A stretch of 64,000 nt of DNA from Paludibacteraceae bacterium (GTDB lineage Bacteria > Bacteroidota > Bacteroidia > Bacteroidales > Paludibacteraceae), in assembly GCA_905235225.1 (NCBI GenBank), contig CAJOKE010000005.1, forward strand, positions 27,291-91,290, written 5' to 3'. The notes beneath the pieces are model-generated. The model was not told the DNA's origin. It did not search any database and saw nothing but the letters and a program-made list of their open reading frames with translations. The position numbers were made by a program, and so were the translations under genes. Positions 33,940 to 42,517 of this stretch are shown here, piece after piece (positions within the stretch are counted from its first letter, which is position 1; each line of letters begins with the position of its first letter).

Positions 33940-35637
33940 TTACTTTTGCCAGTTATCTTTGAGCGAAGCAGTGCGGTTGAAGATGAGATGCTGCGGTGTG
34001 CTGTCATCATCAACGACGAAGTAGCCCTGTTTGAGGAACTGGAAGTGGTCCTGCACCTTAGCCTGAGCGAGTGAGGGTTCGACTTTCGCGGTTACGATTT
34101 TGAGGCTATCGGGGTTAAGGAGTTCACGGAAATCGCGCTCATCGGCAGATGGGTTCTCCACCGCGAAGAGGCGGTCATACAAGCGTACTTCGGCATCCAT
34201 AGCCGAGCTGCATTCCACCCAGTTGATGGTAGCTTTTGTTTTGCGGTTGCCGCCTTCGGTTCCGGATTTGGAATCAGGGTCATAGGTAGCAAAAACAGTT
34301 GTGATATTTCCGTTGGCATCCTTCTCGCAGCCGGTAGCCTGGATGATATATGAAGCCTTGAGTCTGACTTCGCGTCCGCCCGGGCTGAGACGATAGAACT
34401 TATTGTCCGCCTGCTCGAGGAAGTCAGCACGTTCGATATAGAGTTCCTTGGCAAAGCGCATTTCACGTGTACCCAGTTCGGGATGACCGTCGATATTCTC
34501 GGCAACGAGGATTTCCGGCTTGTCCGGAGATTCCGGGTAGTTGGTTATAATCAGCTTCACGGGATCGAAGATGGCACATACCCGCGGGGCGGTCTCTTTG
34601 AGATCCTCACGGATAGTGTGTTCCAGCAGTCCCTGGTCAATCATGCCCTCAACCTTGGTATAACCAATCTTATCCATGAAGGTTCTGATAGCGCGAGCCG
34701 TGTAGCCACGCCGGCGCAGTCCGCAAACAGTCGGCATACGCGGGTCATCCCAGCCGGCGACCAGTCCTTCTTTGACGAGTTGCAGCATTTTGCGCTTCGA
34801 CATGACTGTATAGGTAATATTGAGTCGGTTGAACTCGCGCTGTTTGGGGCGATAATCCGGTCCGTAGGGTGAAAGTCCGGCGAAGTTAGGTCCGGTGATC
34901 TGGTCAAGGAAGTAGTCATAAAGAGGACGGTGTACCTCAAACTCCAAGGTACAGATAGAGTGTGTAACGCCCTCGAAGTAGTCAGACTGTCCGTGTGCAA
35001 AATCGTACATGGGATAGACATTCCAGCGTCGCCCGGTTCTGTGGTGCGGATGGGAAGTGATGATACGGTACATAATCGGGTCGCGGAAGTGCATGTTGGG
35101 ATTCGCCATGTCAATCTTGGCACGCAGAACCATCTTTCCTTCCTCGATTTCACCATTCTGCATGGCTTGGAACAAGCGCAAGTTCTCCTCTACAGGACGG
35201 TCGCGATAAGGCGAAGCGACACCGGGTTCGGTAGGCGTGCCTTTCTGCTCGGCAATCTGTTCGGGGGTTTGCTCGTCCACATAGGCTTTACCTTCTTTTA
35301 TAAAGCGGATAGCAAGGTCATAGAGCTGCTCGAAATAGTCAGAGGCATAGAAGATCTTGCCCCATTTGAATCCGAGCCACGCGATGTCGCGCTCAATCGT
35401 CTCGACATACTCGGTATCTTCTTTGGCAGGGTTGGTATCGTCAAAACGCAGATTGCAGACACCGTTGTACTTCTCTGCGATACCGAAATCCATACATATC
35501 GCCTTGACGTGACCGATATGCAGGTAGCCGTTCGGCTCCGGCGGGAAACGTGTTTGGATACGACCGTTATTTACTCCTTCTGCAAGGTCTTTCTCTACGA
35601 TTTGCTCAATGAAATTGAGACTGCGTTCTTCTTCCAT
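33940..35637 (-). CDS. glnS: Glutaminyl-tRNA synthetase
   Basis: 565 aa, normal length. Class I signatures: HIGH-type PEPNGYLHIGHVKAI, NLRFDDTNPAKE (GlnRS/GluRS), and the KMSKS-like VMSKRKMLQLV; the anticodon-binding beta-barrels occupy the C-terminal third. It charges tRNA-Gln directly in the cytoplasm. It lies in the operon between lpxA (31 nt upstream) and the HsdR-N-like gene. Confidence 0.97.
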   Translation of the reverse strand: MEEERSLNFIEQIVEKDLAEGVNNGRIQTRFPPEPNGYLHIGHVKAICMDFGIAEKYNGVCNLRFDDTNPAKEDTEYVETIERDIAWLGFKWGKIFYASDYFEQLYDLAIRFIKEGKAYVDEQTPEQIAEQKGTPTEPGVASPYRDRPVEENLRLFQAMQNGEIEEGKMVLRAKIDMANPNMHFRDPIMYRIITSHPHHRTGRRWNVYPMYDFAHGQSDYFEGVTHSICTLEFEVHRPLYDYFLDQITGPNFAGLSPYGPDYRPKQREFNRLNITYTVMSKRKMLQLVKEGLVAGWDDPRMPTVCGLRRRGYTARAIRTFMDKIGYTKVEGMIDQGLLEHTIREDLKETAPRVCAIFDPVKLIITNYPESPDKPEILVAENIDGHPELGTREMRFAKELYIERADFLEQADNKFYRLSPGGREVRLKASYIIQATGCEKDANGNITTVFATYDPDSKSGTEGGNRKTKATINWVECSSAMDAEVRLYDRLFAVENPSADERDFRELLNPDSLKIVTAKVEPSLAQAKVQDHFQFLKQGYFVVDDDSTPQHLIFNRTASLKDNWQK

Positions 35638-35668
35638 AAGTGTATTCTGTTTTTCAAAAATTCAAGAC

Positions 35669-36442
35669 TTAATGTCCGCGGATGACCCCGCGTGGTGATG
35701 ATTTGACGAAGTTAACGATTTGATTCCGTGTCTCGCTTTCGGGAACGGTTTCAAGGATACGCTCGACCGCCTGCGACATGTTCAGCCCGCTTTGGTAAAG
35801 GATGCGGTAAATCATGTGGATGGACTCAATCTGTTCCTCGGAGAATCCTCTGCGGTGCAAACCGACGGAGTTCAATCCGCAGTAGCAAATGGGGTCCCTC
35901 CCCGCCAAGACATACGGGGGAACGTCCTTCAGCACCTTGGTGCCACCCTGAATCATGACATATGAGCCGACATGGCTGAACTGGTGAACCAACGTACCAC
36001 CGCCCAGAACGGCACAATCGTCCAAAACGACCTCTCCGGCAAGTTGGGTGAGGTTGGACATAATATTATGATTACCGACGGAACAGTCATGCGCCACATG
36101 GCAATACGCCATAATAAGGTTACCGTCACCGATGACGGTTTTACCCATGGAAGCGGTACCACGGTGAACAGTACAACATTCGCGGAAGACATTATTATCG
36201 CCGATAATGGTGTATGTCAATTCGCCATGGAACTTGAGGTCCTGAGGAACAGCTCCAATCACTGCCGAGGGGAAAATATGGCAGTTCTTACCAATACGGG
36301 TATGCGCACAAATTGTGGCATTAGCGTCCACCACTGTTCCGGCACCAATCTCGACATCATCGTCGATAAACACAAACGGTCCGATTTGGGCGGTCTCATC
36401 TATTTTTGCGTTCGGGTGAACGCAAGCTAAGGCATGTATCAT
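35669..36442 (-). CDS. lpxA: UDP-N-acetylglucosamine acyltransferase
   Basis: 257 aa; a left-handed beta-helix of hexapeptide repeats (IGPFVFIDDDVEIGAGTVVDANATI) with the catalytic His in MAYCHVAHDCSVG and a C-terminal helical domain containing GLHRRGFSEEQIESI. It performs the first step of lipid A synthesis, transferring a hydroxyacyl chain from ACP to UDP-GlcNAc. Follows lpxC by 29 nt. Confidence 0.96.
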   Translation of the reverse strand: MIHALACVHPNAKIDETAQIGPFVFIDDDVEIGAGTVVDANATICAHTRIGKNCHIFPSAVIGAVPQDLKFHGELTYTIIGDNNVFRECCTVHRGTASMGKTVIGDGNLIMAYCHVAHDCSVGNHNIMSNLTQLAGEVVLDDCAVLGGGTLVHQFSHVGSYVMIQGGTKVLKDVPPYVLAGRDPICYCGLNSVGLHRRGFSEEQIESIHMIYRILYQSGLNMSQAVERILETVPESETRNQIVNFVKSSPRGVIRGH

Positions 36443-36471
36443 TATTATTTTAGCATTATATATTTACGATT

Positions 36472-37368
36472 TTATTTAATCATGCGGCGAAGTTGCTTGG
36501 CGCAAGCGGTGTTAAAGCCGTGTCCGGGGCAACGTGCCTCTATTTTGGCGCGAATACGCACCCCGACCAAAGCAAGGTCACCAATGACATCCAGGAGTTT
36601 GTGGCGTGAGGGTTCGTTCTCATACAAAAGCGGACTGAGATAGCCAAGTTTGGAAGCGTCCAAGTGCGGTTGGTTCAGTTTGTCCGTCATTTTATCCAAA
36701 ACCCGCTGGGATATCTGTTTATCATAGATAACCAAGGCATTATTGAGGTCACCGCCTTTAATAAGTCCGAGGCGGAGCAGCCATTCAATCTCTCTCAAGA
36801 AACAGAAGGTGCGCGCTTTGGCAATCTGCTCGGGATACAAGGTGATATCCGTCAATTCGGCATGCTGCTCGTGCAAGATAGGAGACGGATAATCCACATC
36901 AACCGCCACCTGATATTGGTCGGAAGGTGTCAGTGTCATTGTGCAACCCTTTCCGTTATCAAAACGGACAGGCTCGGTAATGATCCACTCTTTCGCGTCA
37001 GCCACCTGCTCCTGAATGCCTGCTTCAAGAATATGTTGGACAAAAGGTTTGGCACTACCATCCAAAATGGGAACTTCCGGCGCATCGACCTCAATAAGGC
37101 AGTTTGTAATCCCCAAGGCATACAAAGCAGACAACGCATGTTCCACCGTTGACACACGCCAATCACCATTCTCCAGAACAGTTCCGCGCCGTGTCTGGGT
37201 CACATAGTCCGCCAACGCCTCATAGGTCGGCTGTCCGGGCAAATCGGTACGGCAAATCCGAATACCGGAATTCTCCGGCGCGGGGCAGAACCGTGCGGTG
37301 ATAACGATACCGGTGTGCAGACCTTTGCCTGAAACGGTAAAATCCGATTTAAGTGTATGCTGTTTCAT
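36472..37368 (-). CDS. lpxC: UDP-3-O-acyl-N-acetylglucosamine deacetylase, unfused
   Basis: The start is at ATG 37368 (MKQHTLKSDFTVSGKGLHTG), overlapping the lpxD stop by ATGA; the track N terminus is the lpxD 3' end in another frame. 298 aa with zinc and catalytic segments STVEHALSALYALGI, KARTFCFLREIEWL, RHKLLDVIGDLAL and RCPGHGFN. In the Bacteroidota I know best, LpxC is fused to FabZ (about 460 aa). Here the protein ends right after the LpxC domain and the next gene is lpxA. Confidence 0.94.
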   Translation of the reverse strand: MKQHTLKSDFTVSGKGLHTGIVITARFCPAPENSGIRICRTDLPGQPTYEALADYVTQTRRGTVLENGDWRVSTVEHALSALYALGITNCLIEVDAPEVPILDGSAKPFVQHILEAGIQEQVADAKEWIITEPVRFDNGKGCTMTLTPSDQYQVAVDVDYPSPILHEQHAELTDITLYPEQIAKARTFCFLREIEWLLRLGLIKGGDLNNALVIYDKQISQRVLDKMTDKLNQPHLDASKLGYLSPLLYENEPSRHKLLDVIGDLALVGVRIRAKIEARCPGHGFNTACAKQLRRMIK

Positions 37369-38393
37369 TTGGAACTTGCAAGCCGGTTGACTTGTTTCAT
37401 AAGATCGGGCAACTGTTTGAATCCGATTGTCGATTTGCGCCATGCCAGGGCATCCATAGCAGGCGAACCCTGATACGTTCCGCCCTTACGGATGGATGAC
37501 GGCACACCTGTTTGGGCACCGAAGATACAATTATCCGCAATCTCGATATGCCCGTTGACGCCGACCTGTCCGGCAAGGATACAATGATTGCCGATAGTCG
37601 TTGAGCCTGCAATCCCGACCTGCGCGCAGAGGAAGCAGCTCTCGCCAATCTGAACATTATGCGCCACCTGAACGAGGTTATCGATTTTGGTATTGCGCTT
37701 GATGCGGGTCGAACCCATCATTGCACGGTCCACGGTTGTGTTAGCCCCGATTTCGACATCATCCTCAATGACCACATTGCCAATCTGCGGAATTTTCCGA
37801 TTCACCCCGTCAGCGTCCGGCTCAAAGCCGAAACCGTCACCGCCAACCACGACCCCGCCATGCAGGATACAATCCTTGCCGATCACACAGTTATAGTACA
37901 CTTTGACTCCGGCATAGAGGATGGTGTTGTCACCGATACTGACATTATCGCCGATATAACAATTCGGGTATATTTGAACGCCCTTTCCAAGGCGGACATT
38001 CTTTCCTATATACGCAAACGCGCCGACATAAGCGTCCTGCGGCACTTCCACTCCATCGCTAATATAGCATGGTTGCTCAATGCCCTGACGGGCAGGATTC
38101 ATTGCCTTGGCAACGAGTTGTAACAGCTGCGCCATGGCACCGCGGGCGTTTTCCACCAAAATAAGGCTAGCGGGAGAAACGGTCTGCTCCCAACTATCCT
38201 GCAAGTTCTTTGTCACCAATACGACAGAGGCACCCGTTGATTCCAATGCCGGCAAGTACTTCTCCTCACAAAGAAAAGACAACTGCCCTTCCCGAGCCGC
38301 CTCAATCGGACCGACATCATTCACTTTGCGGTTACCGTCACCTATCAATTTGCCGCCAAGCAGCATGGCTATTTGTTGTGCAGAAAATTCCAT
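37365..38393 (-). CDS. lpxD: UDP-3-O-acylglucosamine N-acyltransferase
   Basis: 342 aa. The N-terminal uridine-binding domain opens with MEFSAQQIAMLLGG; a hexapeptide left-handed helix follows (GKNVRLGKGVQIYPNCYIGD) with the catalytic-His stretch NLVQVAHNVQIGE, and a C-terminal helix. It adds the second acyl chain in lipid A synthesis. A TAATG one-base overlap links it to the upstream HD gene, and an ATGA overlap links it to lpxC. Confidence 0.96.
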   Translation of the reverse strand: MEFSAQQIAMLLGGKLIGDGNRKVNDVGPIEAAREGQLSFLCEEKYLPALESTGASVVLVTKNLQDSWEQTVSPASLILVENARGAMAQLLQLVAKAMNPARQGIEQPCYISDGVEVPQDAYVGAFAYIGKNVRLGKGVQIYPNCYIGDNVSIGDNTILYAGVKVYYNCVIGKDCILHGGVVVGGDGFGFEPDADGVNRKIPQIGNVVIEDDVEIGANTTVDRAMMGSTRIKRNTKIDNLVQVAHNVQIGESCFLCAQVGIAGSTTIGNHCILAGQVGVNGHIEIADNCIFGAQTGVPSSIRKGGTYQGSPAMDALAWRKSTIGFKQLPDLMKQVNRLASSK

Positions 38394-39646
38394 TACGCTC
38401 TAAATTGAAACAAATACAACTTTTTGGGTTTACGGGTCAACGACCTTAAGTCCAGTATCTCACTGGCGGAAGCAATATCACGCACCGTTCCGTCATTATA
38501 AAGAATATCGATTGAATCGTCCTTTTCGGAATAGGTATTGCTGGTGGACACATGTTCGACAAAGAAATAATGCGCGTCTTCCGGAGCAATACCCAGCACA
38601 TCCACATAGTGGCGTGACAGGACACCTTTTTCCTGTTCGGACAGCGGCTCCGTCAATAAGCGTCCACGGTACAATTTGCGATTGGTGAATGCCTCGGAAA
38701 GAAGCCGCAGCACGGCGTCATCACAAGACATCCAAGCCTTGATTGCAGACAGCACATCACTGTCGTCCAACAAAGCATATTGTTTCATCGCCTCGCTGCC
38801 CAAAGAAAAGTCTTTGGATGAAACATGGTTGTAGAGGAAATAATGCAATGACGGAGCGCAGAACAACTCAACACCACGGTCAGCCAGTTCCTTCGCACGC
38901 ATCAGTATCTTGATGAGCAGCTGTTCAGCCGCGACACTGGTCTTATGCAAGTAAACCTGCCAATACATCAAGCGGCGAGCAACGAGGAATTTCTCCACAG
39001 AGTAAATCCCCTTATACTCCACCACCAACCGGTCATCCACCACATTGAGCATTTTCAACAGACGCTCGCTTGCCACACGCCCTTCCTGAACGCCGCTGAA
39101 AAACGAATCGCGGCAGAGATAATCCATACGGTCCACGTCCAACTGGCTGGAGATAAGCTGGTGCAGGAAATGGCGTGGATACTGGTCCTTGAAAATAGCA
39201 ATAGCCAAGTCTAACGGACGCTGAGTCCATAGTTGCTGCTCGGTTTTGGAAGATAGGTCCAGATTTATCTGCTCCATCATGAGAAGCGATATTTCTTCAT
39301 GGGTGATTCCATCAACCAAAGTATGCTCCAATACATGCGAGAACGGTCCGTGTCCTATATCATGCAGCAAAATCGCCGCCATAGCACCGGTCATTTCACT
39401 TTCCGAAATAGTCACCCCCTTGCGGCGCATGGACAGCAAGCCCTCTTGCATAAGGTGCATAGCTCCAATAGAATGCAAAAAACGGGTGTGCATGGCACCC
39501 GGATAAACGAAGTTACTTAATCCGAGCTGACGGATACGACCGAGCCGCTGCACGTAAGGGTGCTGAAGCACGTCAAATAACAAATCGTTTGGTATAGTCA
39601 GGAACCCGAAAACCGGGTCATTGATAATCTTGTGCTTATTTACCAT
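38393..39646 (-). CDS. HD-domain phosphohydrolase (dNTPase-like)
   Basis: I prefer ATG 39646 (MVNKHKIINDPVFGFLTIP), 417 aa. A dGTPase/SAMHD1-like HD domain: HPYVQRLGRIRQLG, HTRFLHSIGAMHL, LHDIGHGPFSHVLEH (HD metal site) and a later VDRMDYLCRDSF. Such proteins hydrolyse dNTPs to nucleosides. It overlaps the 3' end of the beta-barrel gene by 7 nt and lpxD by one base, a conserved-looking arrangement with lipid A genes. Confidence 0.9.
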   Translation of the reverse strand: MVNKHKIINDPVFGFLTIPNDLLFDVLQHPYVQRLGRIRQLGLSNFVYPGAMHTRFLHSIGAMHLMQEGLLSMRRKGVTISESEMTGAMAAILLHDIGHGPFSHVLEHTLVDGITHEEISLLMMEQINLDLSSKTEQQLWTQRPLDLAIAIFKDQYPRHFLHQLISSQLDVDRMDYLCRDSFFSGVQEGRVASERLLKMLNVVDDRLVVEYKGIYSVEKFLVARRLMYWQVYLHKTSVAAEQLLIKILMRAKELADRGVELFCAPSLHYFLYNHVSSKDFSLGSEAMKQYALLDDSDVLSAIKAWMSCDDAVLRLLSEAFTNRKLYRGRLLTEPLSEQEKGVLSRHYVDVLGIAPEDAHYFFVEHVSTSNTYSEKDDSIDILYNDGTVRDIASASEILDLRSLTRKPKKLYLFQFRA

Positions 39647-40479
39647 TTCGATATACGGCAGGTCTCGCAATTATGCCAACGATACGATAGTGACAAACCG
39701 ATTTGGAAATATCCATCGCCCCATTGGAACTTAGATGTCGACTCTAACGGCCAGGCATCCAGATTAGCTTTGCCCATATCCATCAAGCCTTGGTGGCAAG
39801 CCACCGAAATGCCCAAGAAGAAACTGCCTCCTAAATAAAAATTGTACCCTATTTCCACCGGAAGAACCGGCAACACGCTCACCGTTTTACCTTCCGGAAT
39901 ACCATACTTTATAAAATCATATTTGATGTGACTAACCGCCAATCCCAATCCGACATACACATAAAATCCTGCTCTCGGGAACGGATAGAACTCAACGCCC
40001 GCATCAAACTCACCGAACACGCTGCTAAAGGAGCCTTTACCTGCATTCTTGGTCACACCACCAACCGTCCGTGTCTCAGTTCTCGCACTGTCATTACCAT
40101 GCAAGTAGCCTGCCCCCAATGTGAAACGCCAGTTGGCAAAACGTCCCATCGGCTGAAGATAAGCGAAATGCAATCCTCCACCTACGCTAAAGTTCTGCGG
40201 TTGAAAACCATGTATAAACGCCTGATCCAGCATATCCACATCACCGTAGTAGTACAAAGCGTTGAAATTAAGACATACGCCGTTACCCACGGATTTGTTG
40301 CGGATTGTGTAAAGACCGGTTCTGCTATTCGCCTTCTTACCCCATATTGGTTTGTTATACTGGGCTGTACGTGCGCCATGTGCAATCTCGGTTTTATTGC
40401 TTCCTTCGGCATAGACATCCGGGATATGTACCATGACACCTAACAAGACGAAAGAAAGGCAAACGAATATATTCTTCAT
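39640..40479 (-). CDS. Outer-membrane beta-barrel protein, possibly PorG/DUF6089-like
   Basis: 279 aa from ATG 40479 (MKNIFVCLSFVLLGVMVHIPDVYA signal peptide). The mature part has alternating beta-strands typical of an eight- to ten-stranded outer-membrane barrel: LNFNALYYYGDVDML, SVGGGLHFAYLQP, FTLGAGYLHGNDS, FGEFDAGVEFYPF, VYVGLGLAVSHIKY, LPVEIGYNFYLGGSFFLG. The size and the GYLHGND/EFYPF-style strands recall PorG of the T9SS, but I am not sure. First gene of the lpx-glnS-phoH operon. Confidence 0.65.
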   Translation of the reverse strand: MKNIFVCLSFVLLGVMVHIPDVYAEGSNKTEIAHGARTAQYNKPIWGKKANSRTGLYTIRNKSVGNGVCLNFNALYYYGDVDMLDQAFIHGFQPQNFSVGGGLHFAYLQPMGRFANWRFTLGAGYLHGNDSARTETRTVGGVTKNAGKGSFSSVFGEFDAGVEFYPFPRAGFYVYVGLGLAVSHIKYDFIKYGIPEGKTVSVLPVLPVEIGYNFYLGGSFFLGISVACHQGLMDMGKANLDAWPLESTSKFQWGDGYFQIGLSLSYRWHNCETCRISKW

Positions 40480-40500
40480 GGTTTCCAACATTTGAGCGCA

Positions 40501-40531
40501 CAAAATTACTACTTTTTTTTTACGTGTGCAA
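40501..40531 (-). promoter_or_regulatory. Promoter for the barrel-lpx-glnS-phoH operon
   Basis: Minus strand: TTG (40531-40529), 20 nt, TAATTTTG (40508-40501). The -33 region reads TTGCACACGT, like the aroC, SpoIIE and 703-aa gene promoters. Confidence 0.75.
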
Positions 40532-40579
40532 GTTTTTATGCATGAAAAAATATTTTTTCATAAAAATAGGCATAAAAAA

Positions 40580-40605
40580 AGCGTCACTCCATATTGAGTA
40601 ACGCT
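40580..40605 (-). terminator. Rho-independent terminator of rpsO
   Basis: 10-bp stem (AGCGTTACTC/GAGTGACGCT, one G-T pair) with 6-nt loop, then TTTTTTTATG on the minus strand, 8 nt after the rpsO stop. Confidence 0.85.
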
Positions 40606-40612
40606 CTTTCTC

Positions 40613-40882
40613 TTACTTACGAATACCAAGCTCTTTGATGATTGCACGGTAACGCTCAATGTCTTTTGCTTTCAAATAATCCAGCATACGACGACGTTTA
40701 CCTACCAAAGTGGTCAGAGCGCGCTCTGTCCCGAAGTCCTTGCGGTTTTGTTTCAGGTGCTCTGTCAAGTGGTTAATACGAAATGTAAAGAGTGCGATTT
40801 GGCTCTCTGCCAGACCGGTGTTCTTGGCATCCTTGCCGTACTTGGCAAATAACTCTGCCTTTTTTTCAGCTGTCAAATACAT
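40613..40882 (-). CDS. rpsO: 30S ribosomal protein S15
   Basis: 89 aa, exact family length. Family text: TGLAESQIALFTFRINHLTEHLKQN, FGTERALTTLVGKRRRMLDYLK. It binds the 16S rRNA central domain early in 30S assembly. Monocistronic in appearance, with its own terminator. A TAnnTTTG promoter is not evident in the 100 nt upstream. Confidence 0.97.
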   Translation of the reverse strand: MYLTAEKKAELFAKYGKDAKNTGLAESQIALFTFRINHLTEHLKQNRKDFGTERALTTLVGKRRRMLDYLKAKDIERYRAIIKELGIRK

Positions 40883-40959
40883 GACTTTTAAGTAATTTTA
40901 TTGGTTATACAATCACCGCCAATGCAGCATGTAGCATGTCAACATCGCGGCATTAATAG

Positions 40960-40979
40960 GCTTTTTCCACCGAAAAAGC
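40960..40979 (-). terminator. Probable hairpin terminator of the exb operon
   Basis: Perfect 8-bp stem GCTTTTTC/GAAAAAGC with a 4-nt loop, 6 nt after the last exbD stop. There is no clear T-run behind it on the minus strand, so termination strength is uncertain. Confidence 0.5.
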
Positions 40980-40985
40980 GTAGTA

Positions 40986-41456
40986 TCAATAATTGGTACG
41001 TTGCGTGGCAGCGTAGCTGATCTTCAACGCATAGGCACGGCGCAATTCCTGTTTGATGTCGGCAATGATACCCATCCGGGTCTCCTTGTCTGCCTTGATA
41101 GACACCGTCATCAAGCCTTGGTCTTGCTCCTTCATCGAAGAACGCTCGTTAACGATATACTCGCCAATTTCAGTCTTCTCTGCAAAAGCATCATCCAACT
41201 GGATACGGGTCTCTGCACCATACTGCTTGCGGAACTCGGCTGTCGGCGTACCGACATAGATATAACGCACCAATGATTTCTTCTCCAACTTGGTCAACTC
41301 CGTCGCCTGAGGGGTCTGGAACTGAACCTTGTACGTAACTTCCTTCATCGAAGTAACCGACATAAAGAAGAAAAGCAGCATGAAGATAATATCAGGGAGA
41401 GACGACGTATTGAGTGCCGGCATCTCACGTTTATCATTTCTACGTATCTTTGCCAT
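40986..41456 (-). CDS. exbD: Biopolymer transport protein ExbD (second copy)
   Basis: Start at ATG 41456 (MAKIRRNDKREMPALNTSSLPD), one base after the stop of the first exbD; the track start lies inside that gene. 156 aa: a cytoplasmic tail, one helix (DIIFMLLFFFMSVTSMK) with the conserved Asp of SLPDIIF, and a periplasmic domain. Together with ExbB it forms the proton-driven motor that powers TonB. The two ExbDs differ strongly in length and sequence, suggesting a heteromeric motor. Confidence 0.92.
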   Translation of the reverse strand: MAKIRRNDKREMPALNTSSLPDIIFMLLFFFMSVTSMKEVTYKVQFQTPQATELTKLEKKSLVRYIYVGTPTAEFRKQYGAETRIQLDDAFAEKTEIGEYIVNERSSMKEQDQGLMTVSIKADKETRMGIIADIKQELRRAYALKISYAATQRTNY

Positions 41457-41457
41457 A

Positions 41458-42039
41458 TCAGTTTCCTCCGTAATTTTTAGGCTCGGCTTCGGAAATCTTC
41501 TGCGGGTAAACCTTCTGTACCTGCTTTTGCTGATCCTCGTCAAGCTCGTTATAGCCCTTGTGGTAATATTTGCGCGCACATTCGTCACGCAACTCGTTAT
41601 AGGCAGCTACTAATTCGTTCTGAACATCAAGGTATGACTGATAACGGGTGTCCACGTCGTTCTGAACCGAAATCACATGCTCCTTCGTATATTTGACAAT
41701 ACCGATCGGCTCACCGAAATCCTCTTCGAACAACTTTGGCATATTCGCATCGTCATTGACATTCTGGATAAACTCCTTGGCTTTCTCCCGCAATTGTTTA
41801 ACGTCCATCAATTGCCCCTGCACCATCAACTGGTTCGCCGAGTTAATCTTGACGACCATCAGGTTACGTTTGTTAATATCCGTGTCCTCGATTTTCTGAT
41901 CGGGCGGAATAGGAGCAGGCAGACGGCGCGCCAAACCTTGGTTGACATCCATTGAGGTTGTCACAAGGAAGAAGATGAGCAGCAAGAAGGATATATCTGC
42001 CATCGAACTCGCGTTGATTGCCGGAATTTTCTTTGCCAT
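41458..42039 (-). CDS. exbD: Biopolymer transport protein ExbD (first copy, long form)
   Basis: 193 aa. Opens MAKKIPAINASSMADISFLLLIFFLVTTSM, with the functional Asp at the start of the single helix, then a long periplasmic domain with a charged, coiled-coil-like stretch (DVDTRYQSYLDVQNELVAAYNELRDE) and a Lys/Gln-rich end. Overlaps the four-TM gene by one base (TAATG) and is followed one base later by the second exbD. Longer than a typical ExbD (about 140 aa). Confidence 0.92.
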   Translation of the reverse strand: MAKKIPAINASSMADISFLLLIFFLVTTSMDVNQGLARRLPAPIPPDQKIEDTDINKRNLMVVKINSANQLMVQGQLMDVKQLREKAKEFIQNVNDDANMPKLFEEDFGEPIGIVKYTKEHVISVQNDVDTRYQSYLDVQNELVAAYNELRDECARKYYHKGYNELDEDQQKQVQKVYPQKISEAEPKNYGGN

Positions 42040-42515
42040 TATTTCAAACGTTTAGTATGAATAACTCCCCATATGAGCGCGCAAACCGTACCGCATACAA
42101 GGATATAGGTCAAATACAGACACGCATCACTCAACTGAGCCATTGTGCCAACATTATCTTCACCTTCGTAACCGATAATCTTCACTTCCGCAGGACTGCC
42201 GAGGAACCAGCATACCAATATCAAGCAAATAAAACCGACTACCACCGCCAAACTGCGGAGAGCTTTCTTCTTGTCCACCTGATAGGTCTTGACAAACTCC
42301 CAAATGACAACGCCAAGAGTAATGCAGCACACGAGACATACCAAGATGTAATTCCAGACAAGGAAGAGGTTCGTAAACAGAGGTATATTCAGGAAATCAC
42401 CTGCAACCTCCAATTGACCTTCCGAACCGCCGGCATAAAACATCACCGATACGATGATGCCCAAAGCCATCAGCACCCAGAGGGTAATCTTTGGAATTAA
42501 CTTATAGTTCTTCAT
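42039..42515 (-). CDS. Four-helix membrane protein in the exb operon
   Basis: 158 aa with four predicted transmembrane segments (about 9-27, 46-68, 86-105, 130-150) and a Lys-rich cytoplasmic loop (YQVDKKKAL). It lies between exbB (2 nt) and exbD (1-nt overlap), so it is made with the motor proteins and probably is an accessory subunit. I recognise it only as a conserved companion in Bacteroidota exb operons, not a named family. Confidence 0.75.
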   Translation of the reverse strand: MKNYKLIPKITLWVLMALGIIVSVMFYAGGSEGQLEVAGDFLNIPLFTNLFLVWNYILVCLVCCITLGVVIWEFVKTYQVDKKKALRSLAVVVGFICLILVCWFLGSPAEVKIIGYEGEDNVGTMAQLSDACLYLTYILVCGTVCALIWGVIHTKRLK

Positions 42516-42517
42516 GA

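Noticed and set aside
37369-37443. 25-residue N-terminal extension of LpxC
   Set aside because: It lies within the 3' end of lpxD; MKQHTLKSDF at 37368 gives an ATGA overlap and aligns with known LpxC starts.
40883-40985. S15 autoregulatory leader
   Set aside because: I could not identify a pseudoknot or a conserved S15-binding structure by eye upstream of rpsO.
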